Assembly: GCA_004282995.1 (NCBI GenBank)
Contig: SHLU01000028.1
Coordinates: 1 to 16,051, forward strand
Direction of reading: 5' to 3'
DNA from: Sphingomonadaceae bacterium
GTDB taxonomy: Bacteria; Pseudomonadota; Alphaproteobacteria; Sphingomonadales; Sphingomonadaceae
DNA length: 16,051 nt
This document shows, piece after piece, positions 15,900-16,051 of this stretch. The first letter of the stretch is position 1, and each line of letters opens with the position of its first letter. Below the pieces are notes generated by a model that was given only the letters and a program-made list of their open reading frames with translations, was not told the origin of the DNA and ran no database searches. Both the position numbers and the translations under genes were made by a program.

Positions 15900-16051
15900 C
15901 GACGTCACCGTGCTTCAGTGGCGGCAGCGGGAAGTCGGGGTCGGTCATGTTGCGGCTCACCCTCAGCCCCAGGCGCCAGAGCTCGTTGAGCTCCTCGGGC
16001 ACCTCCTCGGTGTCCTCCTGGAAGAGGGTCTCCACCGAGCCCGGGCCATAG
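15900..16051 (-). other. Partial minus-strand coding-like segment of unusual codon use
   Basis: A frame entering from the right edge reads as plausible protein (GPGSVETLFQEDTEEVPEEL, then NELWRLGLRVSRNMTDPDF). In this stretch all seven glutamate codons are GAG, and LRV uses AGG, whereas the neighbouring genes mix in many GAA and rarely use AGG. Further left the frame loses protein character and runs antisense into the TonB_C-like gene as far as 15568, so no natural C-terminus is seen. The left boundary given is approximate. It may be a truncated gene, a transferred piece, or a chimeric sequence end. Not recognised as any family. Confidence 0.3.

Noticed and set aside
15568..16035. A 155-codon minus-strand frame
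   Set aside because: Only the right-hand third looks like protein; the rest is antisense to the TonB_C-like gene. Only the right end is reported, as a partial odd segment.

Overview
The window looks like a fragment of a chromosome from an alphaproteobacterium of the Sphingomonadales, most likely near the Erythrobacteraceae. The basis is GC-rich coding DNA, the character of the proteins (a long Gram-negative type GyrB, a standalone zf-CHCC protein like complex I subunit NDUFS6, sphingomonad-like small exported proteins) and one textbook alphaproteobacterial general-stress (EcfG-type) promoter. This is inference from sequence character; no rRNA or other taxonomic marker is present. Most of the window is housekeeping. 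I see no tRNA, rRNA, CRISPR array, insertion sequence or phage gene.

Layout. Positions 1-6003 hold a five-gene minus-strand cluster read from right to left: gyrB (DNA gyrase B), a small multi-spanning membrane protein whose GTG lies 6 bases after the gyrB stop, an M50B-type membrane zinc metallopeptidase, an AI-2E/PerM family membrane protein (4-base ATGA overlap with the peptidase gene), and an HI0933/BaiN-like flavoprotein cut by the left edge. Tight spacing suggests one transcript starting just upstream of gyrB, possibly leaderless. Divergent from gyrB is an acyl-CoA ligase-like adenylate-forming enzyme (6177-7715). A 677-base gene-free stretch follows. It is rich in inverted repeats and G-runs and may hold an RNA or terminators. 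Then comes guaA (8393-9997).

Positions 10125-10580 encode a CHRD-domain lipoprotein behind a GGAAC-N17-CGTT promoter. Convergent to it is a minus-strand group: a zf-CHCC zinc-finger protein, a small exported two-cysteine protein (perhaps DUF6491) and a DUF924 protein. An ABC ATPase closely resembling E. coli YadG (12125-13060) diverges from the zinc-finger gene but has no permease partner here. Next are a 61-residue minus-strand Cys/His-rich protein with a perfect TATAAT and a strong Shine-Dalgarno, nadB (L-aspartate oxidase), and an exported single-domain TonB_C-like protein.

The last ~150 bases (about 15900-16051) read on the minus strand as a partial protein with all-GAG glutamate codons and an AGG arginine codon, unlike the rest of the window. 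It may be a different gene context, a transferred piece or a chimeric sequence end.

Functionally, guaA and nadB supply purine nucleotide and NAD synthesis, gyrB supercoiling, and the exported or lipid-anchored small proteins belong to the envelope. I found no convincing novel defence or mobile system. The points most worth a second look are the EcfG promoter, the structured region before guaA, the 61-residue protein, the apparent leaderless promoters and the odd right end.
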